The notes: generated by a model from the letters alone, not told the origin. A DNA stretch of 64,000 nucleotides from Tistlia sp040905785 (GCF_040905785.1 NZ_JBBDQW010000025.1:62001-126000), one strand, 5' to 3'. Numbered from the stretch's first letter, positions 23,469 to 31,708 are shown. Made by a program: numbers and translations.

Positions 23469-24331
23469 CGATGATCGACTACGGCAGCACGCCTCCCGTC
23501 GCCGCGCTCCAGGGCGAGCGCGCCAACAAGGGTCACCTGCAGAACTATCGCCGCGTCTACCAGTCCAGCGAGCTGGCGGCCGGCCAGGAGACCGACGAAG
23601 CGCAGGCCCTGGAGCGCTACCTGGCGATGTACGACAGGCTCGACGCCCGCCACGTCGTGATCAAGGCGCGCGACGTCGAGACCAGCTTCGGGCTCAAGAT
23701 CCGCAACGAGGACGTGGCAGCCTTCTGCAAGAGCCACGGCGAGCGCTACATCGGCTTCGCAGGCGTCGATCCGTTGAAGGGCATGGCCGCGATCCGCGAG
23801 CTGGAGGTCGCGATCCGCGAGCTGGGCCTCAAGGGCCTGAACATCCAGGGCTTCGAGAACCAGATCGCGATCAACGATCCGCGGCTCTATCCGCTCTACG
23901 CCAAGTGCATCGAGCTCGACGTGCCGGTCAACCTGCACTGCTCGATCAACTTCTCGACCCAGTCGCTGATGAAGTACGGCCACCCCCTGCAGCTCGACGA
24001 GGTCATGGTCCACTTCCCGGAGCTGCGGGTCATCGCCTCGCCGCCGGGCTGGCCCTGGGTCCAGGAGCTGCTCGGCGTCGCCTGGCGGCACGCCAACGTC
24101 TACATCGGGCTGGTGGCGGTCCGGCCGAAGTACCTCGGGGTCGCTCATTCCGGCTACGAGCCGCTGCTGCAGTACGGCAACACGGTGCTGCAGGACCGCT
24201 TCGTCTTCGGCTCGGCCTGGCCGATGCAGCCGGTCGCGCGTGCCGTCGAGGAGGTCGAGGCCCTGCCGCTCAAGGACAGCGTCAAGCGCAAGTGGCTCCA
24301 CGACAACGCCGCCGCCTTCCTGCGCCTCTGA
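23465..24331 (+). CDS. Amidohydrolase-fold protein lacking most metal ligands
   Basis: A 288-aa protein with the sequence pattern of the amidohydrolase-2 TIM-barrel family. Only the strand-5 histidine (VNLHCS) is kept. The N-terminal HxH is absent (IDYGSTPP is at the expected place), the strand-6 His is replaced (IASPPGWPW), and the strand-8 Asp of GSD is Ala (FGSAWP). It is therefore probably not a normal metal-dependent hydrolase: it may bind a ligand, act without metal, or be a non-catalytic partner. The GTG at 23465 overlaps the oxidoreductase stop by four bases and has AAGGA at the right distance; the ATG at 23471 is an alternative. It is the last gene of the importer/oxidoreductase operon. 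Confidence 0.82.
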   Translation: MTMIDYGSTPPVAALQGERANKGHLQNYRRVYQSSELAAGQETDEAQALERYLAMYDRLDARHVVIKARDVETSFGLKIRNEDVAAFCKSHGERYIGFAGVDPLKGMAAIRELEVAIRELGLKGLNIQGFENQIAINDPRLYPLYAKCIELDVPVNLHCSINFSTQSLMKYGHPLQLDEVMVHFPELRVIASPPGWPWVQELLGVAWRHANVYIGLVAVRPKYLGVAHSGYEPLLQYGNTVLQDRFVFGSAWPMQPVARAVEEVEALPLKDSVKRKWLHDNAAAFLRL

Positions 24332-24340
24332 GCGCGGGGG

Positions 24341-25663
24341 TCACACCGCGCGCGAGTGCCTTCCCTCGCCGGGCGCGAGGTAGCGGTCGAAGACGGCGGC
24401 GACCGAGCGGACGAGCGGCCGTCCGCACTCGGTGACCCGGAGGCGCCCCCCGTCCAGCTCGACCAAGCCGTCGGCGGCGTGCCCCCGGAGCGCCGCCAGC
24501 TCGGCCGCGTAGGCCTCGCGGTCGAGGGTCACGGCGAAATCGCACATCAACCGCTCGATGACCGCCCGGCGCGCCCGGTCGTCGTCGCTCAGCGCGATGC
24601 CGCGCACGACCGGCAGGCGGTCGGCCAGCACGGCCTTGCGGTAGGTCGGCAGGTCCGGCGCGTTCTGCAGGTAGCCCTGCGGCAGGCTGCCGATCGAGGA
24701 GGCGCCGAGGCCGAGCAGAACCGGCGCCTCGTCGGTCGTGTAGCCCTGGAAGTTGCGCCGCAGCCGCCCTGCCGCCTGGGCCAATGCCAGGGAATCTTCC
24801 GGGCGCGCGAAATGGTCGAGGCCGATGCGCCGGTAGCCGGCGGCGACCAGCTGCGCCGCCGCGGCTTCGGCCTGGGCCCAGCGCGCCGGCCCGTCCGGCA
24901 GCGCGGCCTCTGGGATCAGCCGCTGGTGCTTCTTCATCCAGGGCACGTGGGCGTAGCCGAAGAGGGCGAGGCGGTCGGGCGCCAGCTCGAGCGCCAGGCG
25001 GACGGTCTCCGAGAGGCTCGCCAGGTCCTGGTGCGGCAGGCCGTAGAGCAGGTCCAGGTTGACCGCCGCGATACCGGCGGCGCGCAGGGACTCGACCGCG
25101 GCGGCCGTGCATTCGAAGGACTGGAGGCGGTTGATCGCCTTCTGGACCCGCGGCGCGAAGTCCTGCACGCCCAGGCTGGCGCGCGTGATGCCGGCCGCGG
25201 CGAAGGCCTCCACGACCGCCGGCTCGAGGTCGCGCGGATCGATCTCGACCGAGACCTCGGCGCCGGGGGCCCTGTCGAAGCGCCGCCAGATGGCGGCCAT
25301 CAGGCTGTCGATCTCGGCCGGGCGCAGCAGGCTCGGCGAGCCGCCGCCGAGATGCAGATGGGAAACCGCGAAGCGGCCCGGCAGGCGCGCCGCGACGAGG
25401 TCGAGCTCACGCGCCAGCAGGTCGAGATAGGCCGCGATCGGCTTGTGCTCGCGCACCACCCGGGTGTTGCAGCCGCAGAACCAGCAGAGCGAGTCGCAGA
25501 AGGGAATGTGCAGGTAGAGCGACAGCGGCGCGCCCTCGGGCAGCTCCGAGAGCCAGCGCGCGTAGTGCGCCGCCTCGACGCCGCCGTGGAAGTGCGGCGC
25601 GGTCGGGTAGCTGGTGTAGCGCGGGACCGCGCGGTCGTAGCGGGCGAGCAGGGCGGGTTCCAT
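24341..25663 (-). CDS. hemN: Oxygen-independent coproporphyrinogen III oxidase
   Basis: Radical SAM enzyme that decarboxylates coproporphyrinogen III to protoporphyrinogen IX when oxygen is low. The protein is 440 aa. The [4Fe-4S] motif is C56-x3-C60-x2-C63 within IPFCDSLCWFCGC, a HemN feature that includes the following Cys. The N-terminal RYTSYPTAPHF and the GYTTDEAPVLLGLGASSIG part separate it from HemW. A degenerate FNR/FixK-like site lies 35 bases upstream, which fits anaerobic regulation. It is convergent with the preceding operon, with a 9-base gap. Confidence 0.95.
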   Translation of the reverse strand: MEPALLARYDRAVPRYTSYPTAPHFHGGVEAAHYARWLSELPEGAPLSLYLHIPFCDSLCWFCGCNTRVVREHKPIAAYLDLLARELDLVAARLPGRFAVSHLHLGGGSPSLLRPAEIDSLMAAIWRRFDRAPGAEVSVEIDPRDLEPAVVEAFAAAGITRASLGVQDFAPRVQKAINRLQSFECTAAAVESLRAAGIAAVNLDLLYGLPHQDLASLSETVRLALELAPDRLALFGYAHVPWMKKHQRLIPEAALPDGPARWAQAEAAAAQLVAAGYRRIGLDHFARPEDSLALAQAAGRLRRNFQGYTTDEAPVLLGLGASSIGSLPQGYLQNAPDLPTYRKAVLADRLPVVRGIALSDDDRARRAVIERLMCDFAVTLDREAYAAELAALRGHAADGLVELDGGRLRVTECGRPLVRSVAAVFDRYLAPGEGRHSRAV

Positions 25664-25697
25664 GGCGCCCTTCTAGCGCTGCGACCGCCGCCCCGAC

Positions 25698-25711
25698 TTG
25701 ACCTGGCGCAA
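25698..25711 (-). promoter_or_regulatory. Degenerate FNR/FixK-like box upstream of hemN
   Basis: TTGACCTGGCGCAA matches the TTGAY-N4-RTCAA pattern at seven of ten fixed positions, 35 bases upstream of the hemN ATG. hemN is a classical FNR/FixK target in alphaproteobacteria, but the right half-site is weak and the distance to the start is short. Confidence 0.3.
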
Positions 25712-25750
25712 AAGCCGGCGCCCCACCGCCCGCTCCGCCGGTCCCCTGCG

Positions 25751-26056
25751 TCAGATGTCGATCAGGATGTCGTCGCCCTCGGTCCTGACCGGGAAGATCG
25801 GAAGCGGCTCGTCGACCGGGCCCTCCAGCGGCTCGCCGGTGCGGATGTCGAACACGCCCTGGTGGAGCGGGCACTCGATGGTGTGGCCGTCGAGATAGCC
25901 TTCGTGCAGGCAGGCGAAGGCATGGGTACAGATGTTGTCGGTGGCGAAGATCTCGCCCCCGACCCGATAGAGCGCGATCTGCCGGCCGCCGACCGTCACC
26001 TGGATCACAGCGCCGTCACCGACGTCGCCCTGCGTCGCCACCTTCTGCCAAGCCAT
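25751..26056 (-). CDS. Rieske [2Fe-2S] ferredoxin-type protein
   Basis: A 101-aa soluble Rieske protein like the ferredoxin subunits of aromatic-ring dioxygenases. The cluster ligands are C-T-H (NICTHAF) and C-P-L-H (ECPLHQG), about 17 residues apart. It transfers electrons to an oxygenase or works as an isolated redox module; no oxygenase or reductase gene is adjacent. The frame stays open upstream to 26158, but the ATG at 26056 has a GGGAGAG ribosome-binding site and begins the domain directly (MAWQKVATQGD). It lies between hemN and a MarR gene on the same strand. Confidence 0.9.
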   Translation of the reverse strand: MAWQKVATQGDVGDGAVIQVTVGGRQIALYRVGGEIFATDNICTHAFACLHEGYLDGHTIECPLHQGVFDIRTGEPLEGPVDEPLPIFPVRTEGDDILIDI

Positions 26057-26233
26057 CGCCCGCCGCTCTCCCTGTCCCGGTCCCTCGCTCCCGACAGGCC
26101 GGCTCCGGCCTCGGGGCGGCGGGTAGAGGAACCGCGCGAGCCCGGGCGGTGCAAGCAAAAATGCGCCGGGGGCCGCCGCGCGCCGTCCCGATGGGCGGCA
26201 GGGGCCGGTTCTCCCGGGGCTCTTTAAGGGGGG

Positions 26234-26737
26234 TCAGTGGCTGCGCTGAACCCGCAGGTTTTCCAGCACGCCGTCGAGCAGCAGGTGGAGCTGCCCGATC
26301 TCGGACGGGCTGAGGCCGCCGAGCGCCTGGCGGTCGAGCTCGCCAAGCAGGCCGAGCGCCTGCTGCTTCAGGCTGCGGCCGTGCTCGGTCAGGAACACCC
26401 GGCGCCGGCGCTTGTCGTGGGGATCGCGCTCGCGGCGGACCAGGTCGAGGCGTTCCATGGCGTTCAGGGCACTCACGGTCGTCGGCTCCATGGTGCCGAT
26501 GCGCTGCGACAGCTCGCGCTGGCTCAGGCCGTCCTCCTCCCAGAGGGCGCGCAGGAAGTACCAGGTGCCCAGCGTCAGGCCGAGCTCGCTGATGCGCTGC
26601 TGTAGGACCCGGCCGAACTGGCGGTGGAGGTCGCGAACGCGCGCCGCGACGTCTTCGGGACGCCCCCCACCCTTGACGAGGATCAGCCGATCGCCCTGCT
26701 CGCAGGGCTCCTTCGATGCCGTTGTCTGTCGCGCCAC
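26234..26737 (-). CDS. MarR-family transcriptional regulator
   Basis: A 167-aa winged-helix regulator. The DNA-binding region includes LSQRELSQRIGTMEPTTVSALNAMERLDLVRRERDPHDKRRRRVFLT, the classic MarR recognition helix and wing. The N-terminal 30 residues are a charged extension. MarR proteins respond to small aromatic ligands or oxidants. It is 177 bases upstream of the Rieske gene on the same strand and divergent from the CDP-alcohol phosphatidyltransferase gene; the Rieske gene is a plausible target. An imperfect inverted repeat in its own upstream region may be the autoregulatory site. Confidence 0.92.
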   Translation of the reverse strand: MARQTTASKEPCEQGDRLILVKGGGRPEDVAARVRDLHRQFGRVLQQRISELGLTLGTWYFLRALWEEDGLSQRELSQRIGTMEPTTVSALNAMERLDLVRRERDPHDKRRRRVFLTEHGRSLKQQALGLLGELDRQALGGLSPSEIGQLHLLLDGVLENLRVQRSH

Positions 26738-26755
26738 GCGCGGACCCTCCCCTAA

Positions 26756-26784
26756 CTTGCGGTAGCAATAATCCTACGGGCAAG
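26756..26784. promoter_or_regulatory. Imperfect inverted repeat upstream of MarR gene
   Basis: CTTGC-GGTAG on the left and CTACGGGCAAG on the right pair with one gap around an AT-rich centre (CAATAAT). It starts 19 bases upstream of the MarR ATG. MarR proteins bind such pseudo-palindromes overlapping their own promoters, so this is a candidate operator. Confidence 0.35.
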
Positions 26785-26948
26785 CCGGAAAGTTGCCAAC
26801 CCGTATCAGTTGTCCCTTGTTATACTTTCTTTGATTGGTAACGAAGAATTGAGCCTGCTGGGGCCCTCCTGAGGCGCCGGGGGTGCCAGACTCGGGCGAT
26901 GCGCGAAGACTCGCGCAGGTCCACCCAACCGCAGGTTAGAATGCACCG

Positions 26949-27572
26949 ATGCTCGATGCGCCGCTGCGCCGCCTGATCGATCCGCCCCTCGACCGCCTCG
27001 CCGGCGTCCTGGCCGGCGTCGGCGTGACCGCCAATGGGGTCACGCTCGGGGGATTCGCGATCGGGCTGCTCGCCGTGCCGGCGATCGCCTGGCAGCAGTA
27101 CGACCTGGCCGTCACCGCAATCCTCGCCAACCGCCTGGCCGACGGTCTGGACGGCGCGGTTGCCCGCCGGCGCGGCGGGGCGAGCGACCTCGGCGGCTTC
27201 CTCGATATCGTCTGCGACTTCCTGTTCTACGCCGCGGTGCCCTTCGCCTTCGCCCTTGCCGAGCGGGCCAACGGCCTCGCCGCCGCCTTCGTCGTGCTCA
27301 GCTTCGTCGGCACCGGCAGTACCTTCCTGGCCTATGCGGTCGTCGCCGCCAAGCGCGGCCTGACGACCAGCCTGCGCGGCCGCAAGTCGCTCTACTACCT
27401 GGGCGGCCTCACCGAAGGCACCGAGACGATCGCCTTCCTGCTGGCGATCTGCCTGTTTCCCCAAGCCTTCCAGCCGCTCGCCTGGCTGTTCGGCGGGCTG
27501 TGCTGGATCACCACGGCGACCCGGATACTGGCCGGCTGGCGGGCCTTCCGCGAGTCCCCGGACGGCCCGTGA
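26949..27572 (+). CDS. CDP-alcohol phosphatidyltransferase family membrane protein
   Basis: A 207-aa integral membrane enzyme. The full family signature D-x2-DG-x2-AR-x8-G-x3-D-x3-D is present in LADGLDGAVARRRGGASDLGG and the following FLDIVCDF, giving all metal-binding aspartates and the catalytic base. It joins an alcohol (such as inositol phosphate, glycerol phosphate or a related head group) to a CDP-linked lipid or polyol. The acceptor is unknown. About five to six hydrophobic segments are seen, and the length is typical of the short members. It is divergent from the MarR gene across an AT-rich 211-base spacer. Confidence 0.9.
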   Translation: MLDAPLRRLIDPPLDRLAGVLAGVGVTANGVTLGGFAIGLLAVPAIAWQQYDLAVTAILANRLADGLDGAVARRRGGASDLGGFLDIVCDFLFYAAVPFAFALAERANGLAAAFVVLSFVGTGSTFLAYAVVAAKRGLTTSLRGRKSLYYLGGLTEGTETIAFLLAICLFPQAFQPLAWLFGGLCWITTATRILAGWRAFRESPDGP

Positions 27573-27587
27573 TCGGCGCGGCGAGGC

Positions 27588-28598
27588 TCAGGCCGTCGGC
27601 CGGCCGCGGGGCACCTCGAGCGCCAGGAGCAGCGGTGCCGTCGCCGCCTCCGGACGCCGGAGCAGCACGACGACGCCCGGCACGGGCCGACCGGCCTCGA
27701 GCCGGAAGCTGGCCGGCGCGAGCGTCAGGGTCTCGAAGCCGGCTGCGGCGGCGAGCGCCGCGGCGCCCGCCGGGTGGTGGGCATAGCGCTGGCTCGCCTG
27801 CAGGCGGTAGGGCTGCGGCGGGTCGGCCTCGAGACCGCGCTCCAGGGTGAAGGCGAAGAGCCCGCCCGGGGCCAGGGCTCCGAAGGCCGCCTGGAACAGC
27901 GCGCTCAGGTCGCCGAGGTAGACCAGCACGTCGGCGGCGACGATCAGGTCGAAGCGCGCGCCGGTGCCCAGGTCGGCGGCGCTGCCGACCGCCGCGAGAT
28001 GGCGGACGGCCTCCCCTGCGACGAGGGCGTCGTAGACCCGCCGCTCGTGCGCCCGGGCCAGCATGCCGGGCGACAGGTCCAGGCCCTCCAGCCAGACCGC
28101 CTGCTCGCGAAACAGCGGCCCGCACAGGCCGGTGCCGCAGCCCAGATCGAGCACCCGGCGCGGCAGCAGGGCGCCGTCCGGCGTGCGCGCCCTTCCCGCC
28201 TCGGCGACGGCCTCTGCCAGCAGCTCGGGGGCGTCGTAGCCGAGGCCGCCGCGCAGGGCTGTGTCGAAGCGCGGCGCGTACTGGTCGAACAGGCGCGTGA
28301 CGTAGGCCTCGGGCGGCCGGCCTGGCGGCGGCGCGGCGCCGAGCAGCGCGAGCCGCAGCCCCGCGCCCAGCGGGTCGGCCGGCTCGAGGGCGAGGTAGCG
28401 ACGCCAGGCGGCGGCGGCCCGGCGGCGGTGGCCGGCCAGTTCGCGCGCCTCGCCGAGGGCGAACCAGGCGTCGCCGTAGCCGGGGTCGATCTCCAGGGCC
28501 GCCTCGACGGCCTTCGCCGCCGCCGTGGGCCGGCGCTCGGCGAGCAGCGCGAGCCCGACCTCGAGGCGCCGGTCGGCGCGCAAGTCCCTGCTGTGCAT
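27588..28598 (-). CDS. TPR-linked class I SAM methyltransferase
   Basis: A 336-aa protein. Residues about 8-80 form two helical-repeat (TPR) units (VEAALEIDPGYGDAWFALGEARELAGH). A Rossmann-fold methyltransferase follows with motif I VLDLGCGTGLCG, GLDLSPGMLARA and FDLIVAADVLVYLGD. The layout matches small TPR-methyltransferase fusions of unknown substrate. The ATG at 28598 is taken as the start; a GTG at 28658 with AGGGG upstream would add 20 residues and is a serious alternative. The gene is convergent with the phosphatidyltransferase (15-base gap) and divergent from another methyltransferase. Confidence 0.85.
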   Translation of the reverse strand: MHSRDLRADRRLEVGLALLAERRPTAAAKAVEAALEIDPGYGDAWFALGEARELAGHRRRAAAAWRRYLALEPADPLGAGLRLALLGAAPPPGRPPEAYVTRLFDQYAPRFDTALRGGLGYDAPELLAEAVAEAGRARTPDGALLPRRVLDLGCGTGLCGPLFREQAVWLEGLDLSPGMLARAHERRVYDALVAGEAVRHLAAVGSAADLGTGARFDLIVAADVLVYLGDLSALFQAAFGALAPGGLFAFTLERGLEADPPQPYRLQASQRYAHHPAGAAALAAAAGFETLTLAPASFRLEAGRPVPGVVVLLRRPEAATAPLLLALEVPRGRPTA

Positions 28599-28705
28599 CT
28601 GGGCGTGGAATCCGAAAGCAGCGCCGAGGGCTGGCGCCGCCCGCGGATATCGTCCCACCCGCGGCCCCTGTCAATCCACGCCCGCGCCGCCTAAGCTCGC
28701 GTCCC

Positions 28706-29347
28706 ATGCAGGGCTCGCGCCATCGCTGGCGACGCTACTATCGACAGACCGCCGAGCGGCCGGCGCGCGACACGCTGCTGGCCGCCCTCTCGGCCTGGGA
28801 AGCAACCGGCCGCGCCCCGGCGCGGGCGCTCGACCTCGGCTGCGGCGCCGGCCGCGACACCGTCGAGCTCCTGCGCCGCGGCTGGCGGGTCCTGGCGCTG
28901 GACGCGGAGGAGGCGGCCGTCGAGTCGCTGAAGCGCCGTCCGGAGGCCGCCGCCGGCGACCGCCTGGACTGCCGGGTCGCCCGGATCGAGTCGCTCGCCC
29001 CCCTGCCCGAGGCCGAGCTGGTCAACGCCAGCTTCGTACTCTTCCTGCTGGCGCCGCCCGACTTCGCCGCCACCTGGACGGCGATCCGCCGCGCTCTCCC
29101 GCCGGGCGGCCTGTTCTGCGGCCAGCTGCTCGGCCCGGAGGACGACTGGGCCGGGAACGCCGGCCTGACGGTGCAGGACGCCGAGGGACTGGCGCCGCTG
29201 CTCGCCGGCTACGAGGTCCTGGACCGCAGGGAGGAGCGCAGCGAGACGACCACCCCCAAGGGCGACCGCAAGCGCTGGCACCTGCACCACCTGGTCCTGC
29301 AGCGGCAGGCCGCGCCGAGCGACGTCGCCGCGGCTTCCCGCCCATGA
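28706..29347 (+). CDS. Class I SAM-dependent methyltransferase (TehB-like)
   Basis: A 213-aa methyltransferase. Motif I is ALDLGCGAGRDTVELL, motif II is VLALDAEEAAVESL, and a later segment reads VNASFVLFLLAPPDF. This is the pattern of small TehB-like or tellurite/thiol methyltransferases, but the substrate is not known. The C-terminal region contains RKRWHLHHLVLQR. Its stop overlaps the ATG of the MFS transporter (ATGA), so the two are translationally coupled and may act on the same compound, for example methylation and export. Confidence 0.88.
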   Translation: MQGSRHRWRRYYRQTAERPARDTLLAALSAWEATGRAPARALDLGCGAGRDTVELLRRGWRVLALDAEEAAVESLKRRPEAAAGDRLDCRVARIESLAPLPEAELVNASFVLFLLAPPDFAATWTAIRRALPPGGLFCGQLLGPEDDWAGNAGLTVQDAEGLAPLLAGYEVLDRREERSETTTPKGDRKRWHLHHLVLQRQAAPSDVAAASRP

Positions 29348-30624
29348 GCGAGCCGGCGGCCCAGACCCGGGGCGTGCGGATCGCGGCGCTGCTGCCGATC
29401 CTGCTGTCGGCGGGCATCCTGCTCGCCGGCAACGGCGTGCTGCTGACGCTGGTCGCCGTGCGCGGTCGCGCCGAGGGCTTCTCCGACGTCCAGCTCGGCC
29501 TGATCGGCGCCGCCTACTACGTCGGCACCTTTGCTGCCTGCCTGATGACCGCCAAGCTGATCCAACGCTCCGGGCACATCCGCATCTTCGCGGTGATGGC
29601 CTCGGTCGCCGCGATCGCCGTGCTGATCATGCTGCTGCTGATCGACCCCTGGGTCTGGGTCGCCGCCCGCGCCCTGATGGGCATGGCCTTCGCCGGCATC
29701 GCCACGGTCATCGAGAGCTGGCTGAACGACCTGGCCGACCGCGGCAACCGCGGCCGGATCCTCTCGATCTACCGGATCGTCGACCTCAGCGCCGTGACCG
29801 GCGCGCAGTTCCTGATGCCGGCGATCGGTCCCGGCGGCTTCGCGCTTTTCGTGGTCACGGCGATTCTCTACTGCACCGCCATGATCCCGGTCGCCGCCTC
29901 GCGCCTGCAGAGCCCGGCGCCGCCGGAGCGGGCCCTGTTGCGGCCGCGGGCGATCTGGCTGTTGTCGCCGGTCGCCTGCGCAGGCTGCATCACCATCGGC
30001 CTGACCAACGGCGCCTTCCGCACCCTGGGCCCTGTCTACGCCCAGGGCATGGGCCTCGACATCGATGGCATCGCGCTGTTCATGAGCCTGGGCATCGCGG
30101 CCGGGGCGCTGTTCCAGTTTCCGCTGGGCTGGCTGTCCGACCGCTTCGAGAGGCGCACCGTGCTGATCCTCTCGACGGCCGGCGCGGCTCTCGCCAGCCT
30201 GCTGCTGTCGCACGCGCAGGGCGGCGCGATCTTCGCCGGGGTGTTCCTGTTCGGCGGCTTCGCCTTCCCGCTCTACTCGCTGTCGGTCGCGCACGCCAGC
30301 GACCATGCGCGGCCCGGCGAGTACGTCGAGCTGTCGCTCGGCCTGACCTTCTTCTTCTCGCTGGGTGCGACCGTGGGTCCCTTCGCGGCCTCCCTCGTGA
30401 TCGACCATTTCGGGCCGCCGGCCTTCTTCCTCTACACCTCGGCGATGCATGGCGGCTTCGTCGCCTTCGTGCTCTATCGCATGACGCGCCGGCCGGCGGT
30501 GCCGCGCGCGGCACGGGCGCGCTTCGTCGCGCTGATCCGCAGCTCGCCGCTGCTGCTTCGCCTGAGCCGCGGCCGCGCGGAGGATGCCGGGGCGGAGCCG
30601 CCGGTCGGGAAGGCCCCGGAATGA
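29344..30624 (+). CDS. MFS transporter, YcaD-like
   Basis: A 426-aa major facilitator protein with 12 hydrophobic segments. The inter-helix loop LIQRSGHIRIF corresponds to the MFS 2-3 loop, and GIATVIESWLNDLADRGNRGRI is characteristic of the YcaD/YfkF-type subgroup. The second-half loop is GWLSDRFERRTVLI. The start ATG at 29344 overlaps the methyltransferase stop and the stop overlaps the CAP-protein start, so it is the middle gene of a tight operon. The transported compound is unknown. Confidence 0.9.
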   Translation: MSEPAAQTRGVRIAALLPILLSAGILLAGNGVLLTLVAVRGRAEGFSDVQLGLIGAAYYVGTFAACLMTAKLIQRSGHIRIFAVMASVAAIAVLIMLLLIDPWVWVAARALMGMAFAGIATVIESWLNDLADRGNRGRILSIYRIVDLSAVTGAQFLMPAIGPGGFALFVVTAILYCTAMIPVAASRLQSPAPPERALLRPRAIWLLSPVACAGCITIGLTNGAFRTLGPVYAQGMGLDIDGIALFMSLGIAAGALFQFPLGWLSDRFERRTVLILSTAGAALASLLLSHAQGGAIFAGVFLFGGFAFPLYSLSVAHASDHARPGEYVELSLGLTFFFSLGATVGPFAASLVIDHFGPPAFFLYTSAMHGGFVAFVLYRMTRRPAVPRAARARFVALIRSSPLLLRLSRGRAEDAGAEPPVGKAPE

Positions 30625-31187
30625 GCAGGGCCCGCGCGGCGCCCGACAGACGGCCGGAGCTCCTCCGCCTTCTGCTCCGCACGCAAAAGCTCTCGCTGGC
30701 ACTCGTCCTCTGGGCGATAGTGGCGACGCCCAGCCTCGCCGACAACCTGGTCGGCGGCGGAAGTCAGGCGCCGGGCGCCGAGGCGCGCCTGGCCCGGGAG
30801 GAACGCACCCTGCTCGACCTGATCAACGGCTATCGCCAGAGCCACGGCCTGGCCGCCCTGGCCTGGAACGATCGCCTGGCCGAAGCCGCGGCCGCGCACA
30901 ACGACGCCATGGCGCGCGGGGGCTACTTCGCCCACTGCAGCCCCGGCGGCGCCTGCCTGCCGGCGCGGCTGGGGGCCGCCGGCTACCGCTTCCGTTCGGC
31001 CGCGGAGAACCTGGCCGCCGGCCAGCGCTCGCCGCGCACGGTCCTGCGCGCCTGGCAGGGCAGCCCGGGCCACGACGAGAACCTGCTGGCGCCGGCGATG
31101 ACCGAGGCCGGCATCGACGCCGACCCACGCGAGATCCGGGGCGCCCGGCGCCTCTGGACGCTGGTGCTGGCACGCCCGGCCGACTAG
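30621..31187 (+). CDS. Secreted CAP-domain (SCP/PR1-like) protein
   Basis: A 188-aa precursor with a hydrophobic secretion segment at about 23-40 (LSLALVLWAIVATPSLAD). The CAP domain follows: LLDLINGYRQSHGLAALAWN, AAAHNDAMARGGYFAHCSPGG, and HDENLLAPAMTEAGI. It includes the conserved His and Glu of the CAP cleft. Two cysteines (CSPGGAC) could form a disulfide. Bacterial CAP proteins are extracellular or periplasmic with mostly unknown function. The ATG overlaps the MFS stop by four bases, and a PAS-domain gene starts two bases after its stop. Confidence 0.88.
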   Translation: MSRARAAPDRRPELLRLLLRTQKLSLALVLWAIVATPSLADNLVGGGSQAPGAEARLAREERTLLDLINGYRQSHGLAALAWNDRLAEAAAAHNDAMARGGYFAHCSPGGACLPARLGAAGYRFRSAAENLAAGQRSPRTVLRAWQGSPGHDENLLAPAMTEAGIDADPREIRGARRLWTLVLARPAD

Positions 31188-31189
31188 CG

Positions 31190-31693
31190 ATGCCCTTCCT
31201 GCCCGACCCCGGCCTTGTCGAATCGCCGCGCATCGCCGCCCTGACCGAGCATTGGCAGCGGCTTAAGGGCAGCCGCCCGGTGCCGCTGCGCGTGGACCTC
31301 GATCCGGCCGACATCAAGGCGCTGCTGCCCTCGATCATGCTGGTCGACCTGGAGCCGGCGCCGCTGCGCGTGCGCTACCGGCTGGTCGGCACCGAGGTCG
31401 TGACCTGGTCGAAGTTCGACTTCACCGGCCTCTATCTCGACGAGCTGACCTTCGCCGACCTCGAGGAGAGCGGCGTCTTCCTCGACGGATACCGCTCGAT
31501 GCTCGCCACCGGACTGCCCCACTACGCGCGTATCCGCACCTTCGCCTTCGGCGACCGCCACCTCTACTACGAGTGCGGCCTGTTGCCGCTGTCGAGCGAC
31601 GGCACGGCCATCGACAAGGCCGTCGCCATCGAGGACTACGCGAATCTCTCGCCCGAGCACCTGCGGAAGATGCCGCCGAGCGGCCGGCGCTGA
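31190..31693 (+). CDS. PAS_5-family protein
   Basis: A 167-aa protein without signal or membrane segments. A single alphaproteobacterial PAS-like domain covers most of it (DIKALLPSIMLVDLEPAPLRVRYRLVGTEV, then YYECGLLPLSSDGTAIDKAVAIEDY). No output domain is attached. Such proteins are common in Rhodospirillales and are thought to be sensory or ligand-binding, but no role is proven. It is the last gene of the methyltransferase-MFS-CAP-PAS run and is followed by a 78-bp palindromic element. Confidence 0.82.
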   Translation: MPFLPDPGLVESPRIAALTEHWQRLKGSRPVPLRVDLDPADIKALLPSIMLVDLEPAPLRVRYRLVGTEVVTWSKFDFTGLYLDELTFADLEESGVFLDGYRSMLATGLPHYARIRTFAFGDRHLYYECGLLPLSSDGTAIDKAVAIEDYANLSPEHLRKMPPSGRR

Positions 31694-31708
31694 GCGGGGC
31701 CGGCTAGT

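Noticed and set aside
28599..28658. GTG start at 28658 for the TPR-methyltransferase
   Set aside because: It has a fair ribosome-binding sequence but adds 20 residues without recognisable structure; noted as an alternative rather than adopted.
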